64,000 bases of DNA, taken from Ferrovibrio sp036381655. GTDB taxonomy: Bacteria > Pseudomonadota > Alphaproteobacteria > Ferrovibrionales > Ferrovibrionaceae. The DNA lies in the NCBI RefSeq assembly GCF_036381655.1, contig NZ_DASVCJ010000040.1, forward strand, positions 115,991 through 179,990, in the 5' to 3' direction. The notes under the pieces were generated by a model that made no database searches, was not told where the DNA came from, and worked only from the letters and a program-made list of their open reading frames with translations. Shown piece by piece: positions 39,966 through 48,489 of the stretch; position 1 is the first letter of the stretch, and every line of letters begins with the position of its first letter. The position numbers were made by a program, and so were the translations under genes.

Positions 39966-41153
39966 TCAGGCGGCGAGGCGGCGGAGCAGTTCGACCCCGT
40001 CTTCGACGGCGCCGAAGCGCAGCGTGAAACAATCGATGCGCCGGATCCAGCCGATGAGCTGCGCCACCCGCCCCGCATCGAAGCCGTCCGCCAGGGGATA
40101 GCATTCCGCCATCAGGCGGCTGAGCGCTTCCGGCCGCGGCAGCGGCGCAAGGCTTGCCTCGGCATCCGGCACGTGATCGGGAAACACGATCCAGCCGACC
40201 GGCTGGCGGCTGGCGGGATCGGCCCATAGCGCGCGGTTTGGCGGCAGCAGATAGCGTACGCGCTTGCCATCCAGCCGGTGGTGGATCGGCGCCAGCGCAA
40301 GCTGCGGAAAGCGCGGCTGCAGCAGCGCCCAGGAGCCGGATTTGAGGCAGATGGCAAAGGGCAATGGCCGCGCCTGCAGCGCACCATCGTCCTGCCCGGC
40401 CGGCGCGTCATGATCCGCCAGGACAATGGTATCGTCGCCCAGCAGCGGCAGGCCGGTGCCGACCAGTGCGGCTGCAAGCGTGCTTTTGCCGCGCCCGGAG
40501 CGGCCGGGCAGCAACAGGCAACGGCCGCCGAGACTGATCCCGGCCGCGTGAATGGCGCAGAAATCCTTGCTGCGCTCCAGCGCGAGGCGGATCAGCGCGG
40601 TCTTCACCGCCGGCACCAGCTGCGCCCGGCTGCTGCACTGCTCCAGCACCTGGCCGGCCGCGCGGATGCTCAGGTCGCCGCCGATCTCGATTTCCAGCGC
40701 CGTCTCCGCGGCGATGCCGGGGCCGACCAGCGGCTCCAGCAGCGTGGCGAGATCCTCGAGCATGTCCGGTGCGGACAGCCGCAGCCGGAACGGCATGTCG
40801 AGCAGCCGATACGGCCCGGCGCAGACCCCGCCATGGGCCGCGTTCTGCCAGGACCGGCCCGCCGTTTCGTCGAGCAGGCCCAGGCTGCGCCATTGCTGCA
40901 GGGCGGTCTCCAGGCCATGCGCGGCCTCGCTCGGGCTGAAGCCGAAGACCCGTTGCAGCTCGAGCAGGATTTCGTCGAAACAGGCGCCCTCCTCCAGCTG
41001 GCACCAGATGAACGTCCCGGTGGTGTTCAGCGCGAAGAGCTGCTTGGTGCCGGCACAGAAGAGCGCGCCCGCCTCGTCGAGACAATGCAGGCTGATATCC
41101 GGGCGAATGCCGAGAAGGCGAAGGCGGGTCGGAGTGGCGGCGGCAATGTTCAT
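39966..41153 (-). CDS. fused PqqD-like and HprK-like kinase protein
   Basis: A 395-residue two-domain protein. Residues 10-95 form a PqqD-like domain (HCLDEAGALFCAGTKQLFAL, TTGTFIWCQLEEG, then DEILLELQRVFGFSPSEA), the fold used as RiPP recognition element. Residues 200-395 resemble HPr kinase: P-loop GRSGRGKST (217-225), GDD motif in LPLLGDDTIVL, and HHRLDGKRVRYLLPP. PqqD-HprK-nucleotidyltransferase sets occur in other proteobacteria and, as I recall, are annotated as HPr-rel-A systems; here recognition and kinase domains are on one chain. The pairing suggests phosphorylation of a peptide held by the PqqD part. The ATG at 41153 is 186 bp from the DUF1127 stop upstream. Confidence 0.83.
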   Translation of the reverse strand: MNIAAATPTRLRLLGIRPDISLHCLDEAGALFCAGTKQLFALNTTGTFIWCQLEEGACFDEILLELQRVFGFSPSEAAHGLETALQQWRSLGLLDETAGRSWQNAAHGGVCAGPYRLLDMPFRLRLSAPDMLEDLATLLEPLVGPGIAAETALEIEIGGDLSIRAAGQVLEQCSSRAQLVPAVKTALIRLALERSKDFCAIHAAGISLGGRCLLLPGRSGRGKSTLAAALVGTGLPLLGDDTIVLADHDAPAGQDDGALQARPLPFAICLKSGSWALLQPRFPQLALAPIHHRLDGKRVRYLLPPNRALWADPASRQPVGWIVFPDHVPDAEASLAPLPRPEALSRLMAECYPLADGFDAGRVAQLIGWIRRIDCFTLRFGAVEDGVELLRRLAA

Positions 41154-41339
41154 GGGGGAACCTGACGGCGAGAGGACGGCTGCATTAAAAGGCAGCCCGC
41201 AACGTCTGGCTGTGAGCAAACGATGACCGCCGGTCCGCAGAAAGCCCGGGGCCGGCCACAGAATGGTGCCCGATGGTCGATCCGGCCGCCGGGCCCGGAC
41301 CGCCGCCCTCGGACCGCCTGCTTCTGGCGGGCTCCGGGT

Positions 41340-41546
41340 CTAAAACTCCGCTCGGCCGCGCGCCTGGTCGGCCTGAGTCAGGCCGATATCGGCCAGCAGG
41401 TGATCGCTCAGCTCGCGCAGGTCATGCAGGCTGCGCCGGTAGGCGGCCCAGGCCGCATAGCGGGCCCATGCATTGTTGAGCAAACGGCAAAGAAAGGACG
41501 TGCTGCCCTGCGCCTTGCGCAGCGGCAGATCGACGCTGGTAGCCAC
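41340..41546 (-). CDS. DUF1127 domain protein
   Basis: A 68-residue basic protein ending in the DUF1127 (YjiS-like) motif YRRSLHDLRELSDHLLADIG followed by LTQADQARGRAEF. The N-terminus is variable. The start is GTG at 41546 with GAGG six bases upstream; a stop codon lies a short way upstream in the same frame. Alphaproteobacterial DUF1127 proteins are often stress-induced and some bind RNA; no specific role is evident here. It is divergent from the LysR gene. Confidence 0.85.
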   Translation of the reverse strand: MATSVDLPLRKAQGSTSFLCRLLNNAWARYAAWAAYRRSLHDLRELSDHLLADIGLTQADQARGRAEF

Positions 41547-41648
41547 GAGATCCTCGTAAAAATCGAGCTTGTTTCGACATCAGGATACGCAGCATGGCTT
41601 GCATGATAAGCCTCATTATGTTGACCTGCCTGTGAGTAAAGCTGACAG

Positions 41649-42533
41649 ATGCGCCCCCTGCCCCCGCTCAATGCCCTGCGCGCCTTCGAAGCCGCCGCGC
41701 GGCTCGGCAGCTTCAGCCGGGCGGCCGAGGAGCTGGGCGTCACCCATGGCGCCATCAGCCGCCATATCCATACGCTCGAGCAGTTTCTCGGCACCGAGCT
41801 GTTCCGGCCCGCCGGCCGCGGCCGCGTACCGACGCCGCGCGCCGCGACCTATCTGGCGGAAGTCAGCGCCGCGCTGGACCGCCTCGCCGGCGCCACCGAA
41901 CGCATGCGCGAGCCGGCGGCGACCCGCGTTCTGCAGGTCAATACGCTGGCGACGCTGGCCATGCGCTGGCTGATTCCGCGGCTGTCTTCCTTCCAGATCG
42001 CGCATCCGCGCATCGAGGTGCGGCTGATCACCTCGACCGTTGCGGTGGAGGATCTGCACGATCCTTTCGATGTGGTGATCCGGCGTCATCCGATGCACCG
42101 GCCCGGCTTTCTGTGCCGCCCCTTCCTGGTCGAACGCAATCTGCCGGTGGCGGCGCCGGCCTTGCTGGAGAAGCATCCGATCGCCGCGCCGCGCGATCTG
42201 TTGAAGGCGCCGCTGCTGCATACGGATTCGAAGCCGAATGCCTGGAGCGAATGGTTCCACGCCGCCGGTTTCGGCACGCGCCAGATTCCGACCGGCGGGC
42301 AGCGTTTCGAGAATTACTTCTTCACCCTGGAAGCGGCGATCCGCGGCCTCGGTTTCGCCGTCGGCTCATTGCCGCTGATCGCCGACGACCTTGCCGCCGG
42401 ACGGCTTCTGGCGCCGCTGGACGGCCCGATCTCGATCTCGGAAGGCTATCACGTCCTCTATCCGGCCAACCGCGACAAAGGCAGCGTGATGCAATTCGTC
42501 GACTGGCTGATCGAACAGGGCAAGGGCGCCTAG
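41649..42533 (+). CDS. LysR family regulator (GcvA-like)
   Basis: A 294-residue LysR-type activator. The wHTH is LPPLNALRAFEAAARLGSFS, RAAEELGVTHGAISRHIHTL and EQFLGTELFRPAGRGRVPTP. The effector domain contains LATLAMRWLIPRLSSFQ and IRGLGFAVGSLPLIADDLAAG, typical of the GcvA subgroup that acts on amino acid or antibiotic-resistance genes. It lies between the divergent DUF1127 gene and the convergent DUF2182 gene, so DUF1127 is the nearest possible target. Confidence 0.93.
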   Translation: MRPLPPLNALRAFEAAARLGSFSRAAEELGVTHGAISRHIHTLEQFLGTELFRPAGRGRVPTPRAATYLAEVSAALDRLAGATERMREPAATRVLQVNTLATLAMRWLIPRLSSFQIAHPRIEVRLITSTVAVEDLHDPFDVVIRRHPMHRPGFLCRPFLVERNLPVAAPALLEKHPIAAPRDLLKAPLLHTDSKPNAWSEWFHAAGFGTRQIPTGGQRFENYFFTLEAAIRGLGFAVGSLPLIADDLAAGRLLAPLDGPISISEGYHVLYPANRDKGSVMQFVDWLIEQGKGA

Positions 42534-42534
42534 C

Positions 42535-43371
42535 TCATCCGAGCCCGGCGGCCCGCGCGATCAGCAGCAATCCGGCCGCGAGCAGGACGGCGCCGATGCT
42601 GCGCGCGATGCCGTCGCCGGCAAGGCGTTCGGCGGTGATCGCCGCCATGATCAAGGCCATGGCGCGCAGGTCCATCACCCCGATGGCCAGCAGGACCGCG
42701 GTGAAGCCGGCGCAGCTACAGGTGCAATGCCGCCCAAGGCGCAGGCCGCGGCGCAACGCCGCGCCCGCACCCATCGGCAGACGATCGTCGGCCATTCTGC
42801 GGCAGCGGGCGAGATGGCGCGCCTTCCAGGCGGTGAATTGCAGCAGGCCGGCGCCGGCGACGACGCAGCCGGCCAGGACAGGCACGGCGCGCGCCAGCGC
42901 CGGGTGGCGCTGCAGCAGTTCGGCGAAACCCGCTCCGACCGGAAAAACGATCGCGCCCGGCAGAATCCAGACCAGGAAGTAGCCCATGGCCATGAGCAGG
43001 AGCGGCCGCAGCGCGCCGGAAGCCGGCCGGCCGCGCCACAGCGCCGGCGTCAGCGAGGGCAGCATCATCGCCACCATCATCACGGCCCACATGCCGATGA
43101 AGGATGCGGCGGCGCCGGCCCAGGTCTGGCCGCAGATCGGCAGCCAGGCCATCGACAGGCTCCAGCCGCCGGGCATCGGCAGCGCGCCCATCCGCACCAT
43201 CGCCGTGCACCAGGCGATGGTGATGGCCATGCTGGCGCCAAAAAGCAGGACCGGAAAGAGCAAGGCCGGAAAGAGCGGGACCGGCGCGCCGAGGAAGGCG
43301 CGCCGGGAGGCCGTCTTTGCGCTATTGCCGCGCGGCAGGATGTCAGCGGCAGCAGGCATGCTCATCCGCAT
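42535..43371 (-). CDS. DUF2182 family integral membrane protein
   Basis: A membrane protein of about 278 residues in DUF2182. It has the family block MGALPMPGGWSLSMAWLPIC, then WAVMMVAMMLPSLTPALWRG, with Met-rich helices suited to soft metal ions. A Cys pair in GRHCTCSCAGFTAVLLAIGV is also a family trait. Five to seven helices are expected. The start is uncertain: ATG 43371 (AGG about six bases upstream), 43365 and 43359 are possible, and all overlap the DUF899 stop by 17-29 bases. DUF2182 genes often sit next to DUF1326; here the partner is DUF899. Confidence 0.83.
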   Translation of the reverse strand: MRMSMPAAADILPRGNSAKTASRRAFLGAPVPLFPALLFPVLLFGASMAITIAWCTAMVRMGALPMPGGWSLSMAWLPICGQTWAGAAASFIGMWAVMMVAMMLPSLTPALWRGRPASGALRPLLLMAMGYFLVWILPGAIVFPVGAGFAELLQRHPALARAVPVLAGCVVAGAGLLQFTAWKARHLARCRRMADDRLPMGAGAALRRGLRLGRHCTCSCAGFTAVLLAIGVMDLRAMALIMAAITAERLAGDGIARSIGAVLLAAGLLLIARAAGLG

Positions 43372-44089
43372 CGCCGGCCTCGTATTCGTCATGCAGCTTC
43401 AGCCAGCTCATGATGCCGCCGGCCTCGTTGCGGCCCTTGGGCGTGAGATCGAGCCAGCTATGGGCGCCCATCAGCACCTCGTCGCCGCGGGCGAAGGTCG
43501 AATAGGTATGGAAGACCTCGCCCGCGTCGTTCCTGGCGAAGATGCTGGTGCCGTGCATGTCCTCGCTCTGCCTGACCGGCGTGCCGTAATTGTAGATGGC
43601 GCGGCCGGCGGCGATGTCCTCCTTGCGGAACGAGACGCCGAAATCGAAGTTGAAATCCGTGCCCTGCGACGACACCCAGGGGAATGTCCAGCCCAGGCGC
43701 CGCCGAACCTGCTCGATGCGCTCAAGCGGCACGCGCGAGATCGCCGCGAAGGCGAGATCGGCCTGCCCGAAATGTTGCCGCGCGCCGTCGATATGATCGG
43801 CGATATAGGCGCAGCCGTGGCAGATGCGGTCGGAGCCCGGCGTCAGCATGAAGTGATAAACGGCAAGCTGGCTGCGGCCGCGGAACAGATCGGCCAGCGT
43901 GCATCGGCCGTGCGGCCCTTCGAATACGTAGTCCTTCTCGACCCTGACCCAGGGCAGCTGGCGGCGCTCGGCGCGCAGGGCGTCGAGCTCGCGGGTCATC
44001 GCCTTCTCCTTGGCCAGCAGGGCCTTGCGGGCGATGAGCCATTCCTCGCGCGATGCGATCTTCGGCTGGGGCTGCGTGAATGTCGTCAT
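43343..44089 (-). CDS. DUF899 family thioredoxin-like protein (copy 1)
   Basis: A 248-residue DUF899 protein. Helical start EEWLIARKALLAKEKAMTRE, then LPWVRVEKDYVFEGPHGRCT, LADLFRGRSQLAVYHFMLTP and DRICHGCAYIADHIDGARQH. The Cys-x-x-Cys in CHGC sits where peroxiredoxin- and thioredoxin-fold relatives keep their reactive cysteines. FPWVSSQGTDFNFDFGVSF and STFARGDEVLMGAHSWLDL complete the pattern. The C-terminus DEHACCR adds another Cys pair. It overlaps the DUF2182 start and follows the second DUF899 gene by 44 bp. Confidence 0.92.
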   Translation of the reverse strand: MTTFTQPQPKIASREEWLIARKALLAKEKAMTRELDALRAERRQLPWVRVEKDYVFEGPHGRCTLADLFRGRSQLAVYHFMLTPGSDRICHGCAYIADHIDGARQHFGQADLAFAAISRVPLERIEQVRRRLGWTFPWVSSQGTDFNFDFGVSFRKEDIAAGRAIYNYGTPVRQSEDMHGTSIFARNDAGEVFHTYSTFARGDEVLMGAHSWLDLTPKGRNEAGGIMSWLKLHDEYEAGDADEHACCR

Positions 44090-44133
44090 GATCGTTTCTC
44101 CTGTGCTTGCGGTCCCGGTCGGGTGAGGGGATT

Positions 44134-44898
44134 TCAGCGCGCCTCATACTCGTCGCGGCGGCGCCACCAGATGCCGCTTTCGTTGCGGCCCTTCGGCGCC
44201 CGGTCGAGCCATTGATAGGCGCCCCAGAGGCCGTCGAGGCCGCGGGCATAGGTGGAATAGGTGTGATAGATGACGCCGTCCTCGCGCAGAAAAGCGCTCA
44301 TGCCCGGCCGGTCGCGCGTGAAGCTGCCGGCATCGGTGCCGCAAGTGGCGGCGAAGGCGGCGACCGTCGGCGGCACCGGCTGCATGTCCATCTCGTGGCC
44401 GCCCCGGCGATAGTTGTATTCGATGCCGCCATCGCGCTGCTGCTGCTCGGTGAACGAGACGTTGAAGTCGAAATTGAAGTCGTTGCTGAGCGCGGAAGCC
44501 CAGGGGAAGCTCCAGCCCATGCGCTTCTTGTAGGCCTGCAGCTTGGCGAGCGGCGCCCGGGAAACCGCCATCAGCATCACGTCATGGTTGGCCAGATGCA
44601 CGGCGAAACCGTCGAAGCCATCGGCGATCATCGAGCAGGACGGACATCCCGCCGCCCAGTCGGGGCCGAACATGAAATGGTAGACGAGAAGCTGCGAGCG
44701 GCCCTGGAACAGGTCTGCCAGCGTGGCGCTGCCCTGGTCGGTATCGAAGGTATAGCTCTTGTCGATGCGCAGGCGGGGCAGCGCCTGCCGCATCCGCGCT
44801 ACCTCGTCGCTCTGCCGCGTCAGCGCCTTTTCGGCCTCCAGCAGCCTTAGCCGCGCCTGCAGCCATTCCACGCGTTTCGCGGTGTTGTGCATGGTCAT
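44134..44898 (-). CDS. DUF899 family thioredoxin-like protein (copy 2)
   Basis: A 254-residue paralogue of the next gene. It shares RLRIDKSYTFDTDQGSATLA, DLFQGRSQLLVYHFMFGPDW, AGCPSCSMIADGFDGFAVHL with Cys-x-x-Cys in CPSC, SFPWASALSNDFNFDFNVSF and YSTYARGLDGLWGAYQWLDR. It has an insertion around ATCGTDAGSFTRDRPGM that copy 1 lacks. The start at 44898 has GGAG seven bases upstream. The gene is first in a three-gene minus-strand operon with copy 1 and DUF2182, and is divergent from an HTH protein gene. Confidence 0.92.
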   Translation of the reverse strand: MTMHNTAKRVEWLQARLRLLEAEKALTRQSDEVARMRQALPRLRIDKSYTFDTDQGSATLADLFQGRSQLLVYHFMFGPDWAAGCPSCSMIADGFDGFAVHLANHDVMLMAVSRAPLAKLQAYKKRMGWSFPWASALSNDFNFDFNVSFTEQQQRDGGIEYNYRRGGHEMDMQPVPPTVAAFAATCGTDAGSFTRDRPGMSAFLREDGVIYHTYSTYARGLDGLWGAYQWLDRAPKGRNESGIWWRRRDEYEAR

Positions 44899-44991
44899 CG
44901 TCGTTCTCCTTCGCCGTGCTGGTTGTCGCTCGCCAGTTACACTAGGATCGGCCGGCGACAGGGCGGGAGTGACAAGTGTGTCGGGATTCGC

Positions 44992-46212
44992 ATGGACTCG
45001 TTGATCGCAGCCGCGGCGCACGCCCTTGCGGCGGGTGATCCGCTCGCCGCCCTGAACCGCGTCGCCCTGCGCGAGGATCCGCCGGCGGTGGCGCTGCGTG
45101 GCATCGCCATGGCGCAGCTGGGCGAGCTTGCCCGCGCCAAGACGCTGCTGCGCAAGGCGGCACGCGGCTTCGGCGCCAGGGAGGCGCTCGCCCGCGCGCG
45201 CTGCGTCGTGGCGGAGACCGAGATCGCGCTCGCCGCCCGCGATCTGGCCTGGCCGGACAAGGCGCTGGATGCGGCGCGGGCCGTGCTCGAAGCGCATGGC
45301 GATCTGGCCAATGCCGCGCATGCCCGCTATCTCGAGGTCCGCCGCCTGCTGCTGATCGGACGGCTCAACGAGGCCGAGCGGCGCCTGAGCCAGCTCGACC
45401 CCGCGCCGCTGCCGCCGGCCCTGCGCGCCGGCCATGACATGGTCATCGCCGGCATTGCGATGCGGCGCCTGCAGACCAAGGCGGCGCGCGCCGCGCTGGA
45501 ACGGGCCGCCCGTGCCGCGCGCCTGGCCGGCATAGCGGCGCTGACGGCGGAGGTGGAAGGCGCTTTCCGCCTGCTGAGCGAGCCGGCGGCGCGGCTGATT
45601 GCGCGCGGCGTCGAACGCCCGCTGCTGCTCGAAGAGGTGGAGAGCCTGCTGGCATCGAAAACGCTGATCGTCGATGCCTGCCGCTATGCCGTGCGCGCGC
45701 AGGATGCCGTCGTTGCGTTGACGACGCGGCCGGTGCTGTTCGCGCTCGCCCGCGCGCTGGCCGAGGCCTGGCCCGGGGATGTGTCGCGGGATGCGCTGGT
45801 CAGATACGCCTTCCGCGCCAGGCATGCCGATGAATCGCATCGCGCGCGCCTGCGTGTCGAGATCGGCCGCCTGCGCGCCGCGCTGCAGGGCCTGGCCGAA
45901 ATCGGCGCGACCCGGCAGGGCTTTTTGCTGACGCCGCGCCGTGCCGCCGCCGTGGCGGTGCTGGCGCGGCCGGTGGAGGAGGAGCATGCCGCGATCCTCG
46001 CCTTCCTCGCCGATGGCGAATCCTGGTCGAGCTCGGCGCTGGCGATCGCGCTCGGCGCCAGCCAGCGCACGGTGCAGCGCGCGCTGGACGAACTCGCCGC
46101 CGCCGGCAAGGTGCAATCCTTCGGCCGCGGCCGGGCGCAGCGCTGGACCATGTCGCCGCTGCCGGGTTTCACGACCACATTGTTACTCCTTGCGCCGCTG
46201 CCGAACGGCTAG
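44992..46212 (+). CDS. TPR-like protein with C-terminal winged helix-turn-helix
   Basis: A 406-residue protein that I do not recognise as a named family. The first two thirds are Ala/Leu/Arg-rich amphipathic helices of TPR type (LAALNRVALREDPPAVALRG; ERRLSQLDPAPLPPALRAGH). A wHTH covers the C-terminal third (ILAFLADGESWSSSALAIAL, GASQRTVQRALDELAAAGKV). An ATG at 44992 starts after a 93-bp divergent gap from the DUF899 operon, which it probably regulates. The overall shape resembles HTH proteins seen next to DUF899 genes in other proteobacteria, but I could not check that. Confidence 0.75.
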   Translation: MDSLIAAAAHALAAGDPLAALNRVALREDPPAVALRGIAMAQLGELARAKTLLRKAARGFGAREALARARCVVAETEIALAARDLAWPDKALDAARAVLEAHGDLANAAHARYLEVRRLLLIGRLNEAERRLSQLDPAPLPPALRAGHDMVIAGIAMRRLQTKAARAALERAARAARLAGIAALTAEVEGAFRLLSEPAARLIARGVERPLLLEEVESLLASKTLIVDACRYAVRAQDAVVALTTRPVLFALARALAEAWPGDVSRDALVRYAFRARHADESHRARLRVEIGRLRAALQGLAEIGATRQGFLLTPRRAAAVAVLARPVEEEHAAILAFLADGESWSSSALAIALGASQRTVQRALDELAAAGKVQSFGRGRAQRWTMSPLPGFTTTLLLLAPLPNG

Positions 46213-46238
46213 GCTGAAGCCAACCAGAGGATGACGCC

Positions 46239-46874
46239 ATGAAGCGCTCGCATGCCGAAATTCTTCGCGAATACGGACCCTATCCGGACCTGACCCATGT
46301 CGGCGGGGTGAGCTACGACGGAAAGCGGGTCTGGTTCGCCGCCGGCGGCAGGATGAACAGTCTCGATCCGGAGAGCGGGGAGACCACCGGTTTTCTCGAT
46401 ATTCCCGCCAATGCCGGAACCGCCTTCGACGGGCGGCACCTGTTCCAGATCGCGACCGATCGCATCCAGAAGATCGACCCGCAAACCGGCCGGGTGCTGG
46501 CGACGATCCCGGCCCCGGAAGGCGGCGCCTCGGGGCTGAGTTGGGCCGAGGGCTCGCTCTGGGTCGGGCAGTACCGCAACCGCAAGATCCACCAGGTCGA
46601 TCCGCAGACCGGGAAAATCCTGCGCACCATCGAATCGAACCGTTTCGTGACCGGCGTGACCTGGGTGGACGGCGAGCTGTGGCATGGCACCTGGGAGGGC
46701 GAGGAAAGCGAGATCCGGCGCCTCGAGCCGCAGACCGGCCAGGTGCTGGAACGGCTCGACATGCCGCCGGGCACCGCCGTGTCGGGACTGGAATCCGATG
46801 GCGGCGAGCGCTTTTTCTGCGGCGGCGGCGAAGGCGGCAAGCTGCGCGTCGTGCGCCGGCCCAGGCGCGGCTGA
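46239..46874 (+). CDS. beta-propeller protein (glutamine cyclotransferase/Vgb-like)
   Basis: A 211-residue cytosolic protein with at least four propeller-like repeats, seen as SLDPESGETTGFLDI, IDPQTGRVLATIPA, VDPQTGKILRTIES and LEPQTGQVLERLDM. Aromatic-rich strands lie between (GKRVWFAAGG, GSLWVGQYRN, GELWHGTWEG). The size suggests five blades or a propeller made by a dimer. Similar proteins occur in glutaminyl cyclase and streptogramin lyase families, but no catalytic set is evident. It begins 26 bp after the HTH gene on the same strand. Confidence 0.72.
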   Translation: MKRSHAEILREYGPYPDLTHVGGVSYDGKRVWFAAGGRMNSLDPESGETTGFLDIPANAGTAFDGRHLFQIATDRIQKIDPQTGRVLATIPAPEGGASGLSWAEGSLWVGQYRNRKIHQVDPQTGKILRTIESNRFVTGVTWVDGELWHGTWEGEESEIRRLEPQTGQVLERLDMPPGTAVSGLESDGGERFFCGGGEGGKLRVVRRPRRG

Positions 46875-46921
46875 TCAAACAGCCGGCAAAACCATGTTGA
46901 ATATAAAAGGAAATCGGACTA

Positions 46922-46936
46922 ACCTGTCAGGCAGGT
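46922..46936. promoter_or_regulatory. palindrome overlapping the fadR-type start region
   Basis: ACCTG-tcagg-CAGGT is a perfect 5-bp inverted repeat with 5-bp spacer, and it covers the Shine-Dalgarno GGCAGG of the GntR gene. A TATAAA hexamer precedes it at 46902-46907. Autorepression by the GntR protein is a reasonable guess. Confidence 0.45.
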
Positions 46937-46942
46937 ATTCCG

Positions 46943-47665
46943 ATGACCGCCCTGTCCAGCCTTTCCCTGCCGGCCGCCTCGCTGACCGAAACCCTGGCCG
47001 AGGCCCTGCTGCAGCCGATTCTGTCCGGCGCCTGGCGGCCGCATGACCGGCTGCCGTCCGAGCATGATCTGGCCGAACGCCACGGCGTCAGCCGCGCCGT
47101 GGTGCGCGAGGCGATCGCCCGGCTGAAATCGGACGGCTATGTCGAAACCCGCAAGGGCAAGGGCGCCTTCGTCGCCGCCGCGCCCGGCGCCAATGCCTTC
47201 AGGCTGTCGGCCGGCAAGGACGGCGGGAAAGACGGCGATCTGCTGGAATTGCGCGCGCTGATCGAGGCCGATTGCGCCGAACTGGCGGCGCTGCGGCGCA
47301 GCGATGCCGATCTGGCCGGCCTGCGCGCCGCCCAGGAGGCGATGCGCCGGGCGATTGCCGGCGGCGGCATCGGCCTGGCCGAGGATATCCGCTTTCACGA
47401 CACGCTGGCGGCGGCGGCGCATAATCCTGCTTTGCGCCGTTTCGCTGCTTTCGTCGGCCGGCATGCCCGCGAGGCGATGCAGATGGCGCGGCTGTCGCGC
47501 CTGCGCTACGAGGACCGGCTGCAGGACATCGCCGCCGAGCATGAGGCGATCCTCGCCGCCATCGCCGCCGGCGATGCGGCGGCGGCGCGTCAGGCGGTGT
47601 TGCGGCATATTGCCCGCGGCCTGCAGCGGCATGGGTTGCCCGACCGCCACGGCCCGTTAAAGTGA
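46943..47665 (+). CDS. GntR/FadR-family regulator of lactate utilisation (LldR-like)
   Basis: A 240-residue FadR-subfamily regulator. The wHTH is ALLQPILSGAWRPHDRLPSE, HDLAERHGVSRAVVREAIAR and KSDGYVETRKGKGAFVAA. The C-terminal FCD domain has LRALIEADCAELAALRRSDA, EDIRFHDTLAAAAHNPALRR and HEAILAAIAAGDAAAARQAV. Such proteins sense lactate or related acids beside lutABC, and the gene starts 25 bp before lutA on the same strand. Confidence 0.92.
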   Translation: MTALSSLSLPAASLTETLAEALLQPILSGAWRPHDRLPSEHDLAERHGVSRAVVREAIARLKSDGYVETRKGKGAFVAAAPGANAFRLSAGKDGGKDGDLLELRALIEADCAELAALRRSDADLAGLRAAQEAMRRAIAGGGIGLAEDIRFHDTLAAAAHNPALRRFAAFVGRHAREAMQMARLSRLRYEDRLQDIAAEHEAILAAIAAGDAAAARQAVLRHIARGLQRHGLPDRHGPLK

Positions 47666-47690
47666 CGTCCAGGGAGAGAAAGACCAGCCC

Positions 47691-48479
47691 ATGAATGCCC
47701 CCGCCAAGCCCCGCGTCGCCCTGTTCGTGACCTGTCTGGTCGACCTGTTCCGCCCCAGCGTCGGCTTCGCCGCCATCAAGCTGCTGGAAGATGCCGGCTG
47801 CCAGGTCGAGGTGCCGGAGACCCAGGTCTGCTGCGGCCAGCCGGCCTACAATTCGGGCGACCGCAGGGACACCACCGAAATCGCCAGACAGGTGATCGCG
47901 GCGTTCGAGAATTACGATTACGTGGTGGCGCCGTCCGGCTCCTGCGGCGGCATGATCAAGGATCACTATCCGGCGCTGTTCGCCGCCGATCCGGCCTGGC
48001 AGGCGCGCGCCGAGCGCCTGAGCGCGCGCAGCTTCGAACTGACCAGCTTCCTGGTCGACGTGCTGAAGGTCGAACGCCTGCCGCCCGTCAGCCTGGATGC
48101 CAAAGCCACCTATCACGATTCCTGCTCGGGCCTGCGCGAGCTCGGCGTCAAACGGCAGCCGCGCATGCTGCTCGACAATGTCGAAGGGCTGCAGCTCGTC
48201 GAGATGAAGACGCCGGAGACCTGCTGCGGTTTCGGCGGCACCTTCTGCGTCAAATACGGCGAGGTCTCGACCGACATCGTCAGCCGCAAGACGGAGGACA
48301 TCGCCCAGACCGGCGCCGATCTTCTGCTCGCCGGCGATATGGGCTGCCTGCTCAACATGGCCGGGCGGCTGCAGCGCGAGGGCCGCGACATCAAGGTGCG
48401 CCATGTGGCGGAAGTGCTGGCCGGCATGACGGATACGCCGGCCATCGGCGAGCCGCCGCTGGGCGAGAGAAAGGCGTGA
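47691..48479 (+). CDS. lutA: lactate utilisation protein LutA (LldE), Fe-S subunit
   Basis: A 262-residue protein with two CCG-type cysteine motifs: VCCGQPAYNSGDRRD near the N-terminus and ETCCGFGGTFCVKYGEVS near the C-terminus. PSGSCGGMIKDHYPALF supplies another Cys. LutA, B and C together oxidise L-lactate to pyruvate in many bacteria. The full length is typical. lutB starts 10 bp after the stop. Control by the upstream FadR-type protein is likely. Confidence 0.95.
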   Translation: MNAPAKPRVALFVTCLVDLFRPSVGFAAIKLLEDAGCQVEVPETQVCCGQPAYNSGDRRDTTEIARQVIAAFENYDYVVAPSGSCGGMIKDHYPALFAADPAWQARAERLSARSFELTSFLVDVLKVERLPPVSLDAKATYHDSCSGLRELGVKRQPRMLLDNVEGLQLVEMKTPETCCGFGGTFCVKYGEVSTDIVSRKTEDIAQTGADLLLAGDMGCLLNMAGRLQREGRDIKVRHVAEVLAGMTDTPAIGEPPLGERKA

Positions 48480-48489
48480 GGGCGCGATC

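Noticed and set aside
38493..41153. Lasso peptide cluster
   Set aside because: No B-type protease or asparagine-synthetase-like cyclase gene is nearby, although PqqD, HprK-like and nucleotidyltransferase genes do occur in some lasso clusters.
44134..46116. A continuous minus-strand frame of 660 codons containing DUF899 at its end
   Set aside because: Only the last 254 codons resemble a protein family; the upstream part is antisense to the HTH gene, and a good ribosome site marks the start at 44898.
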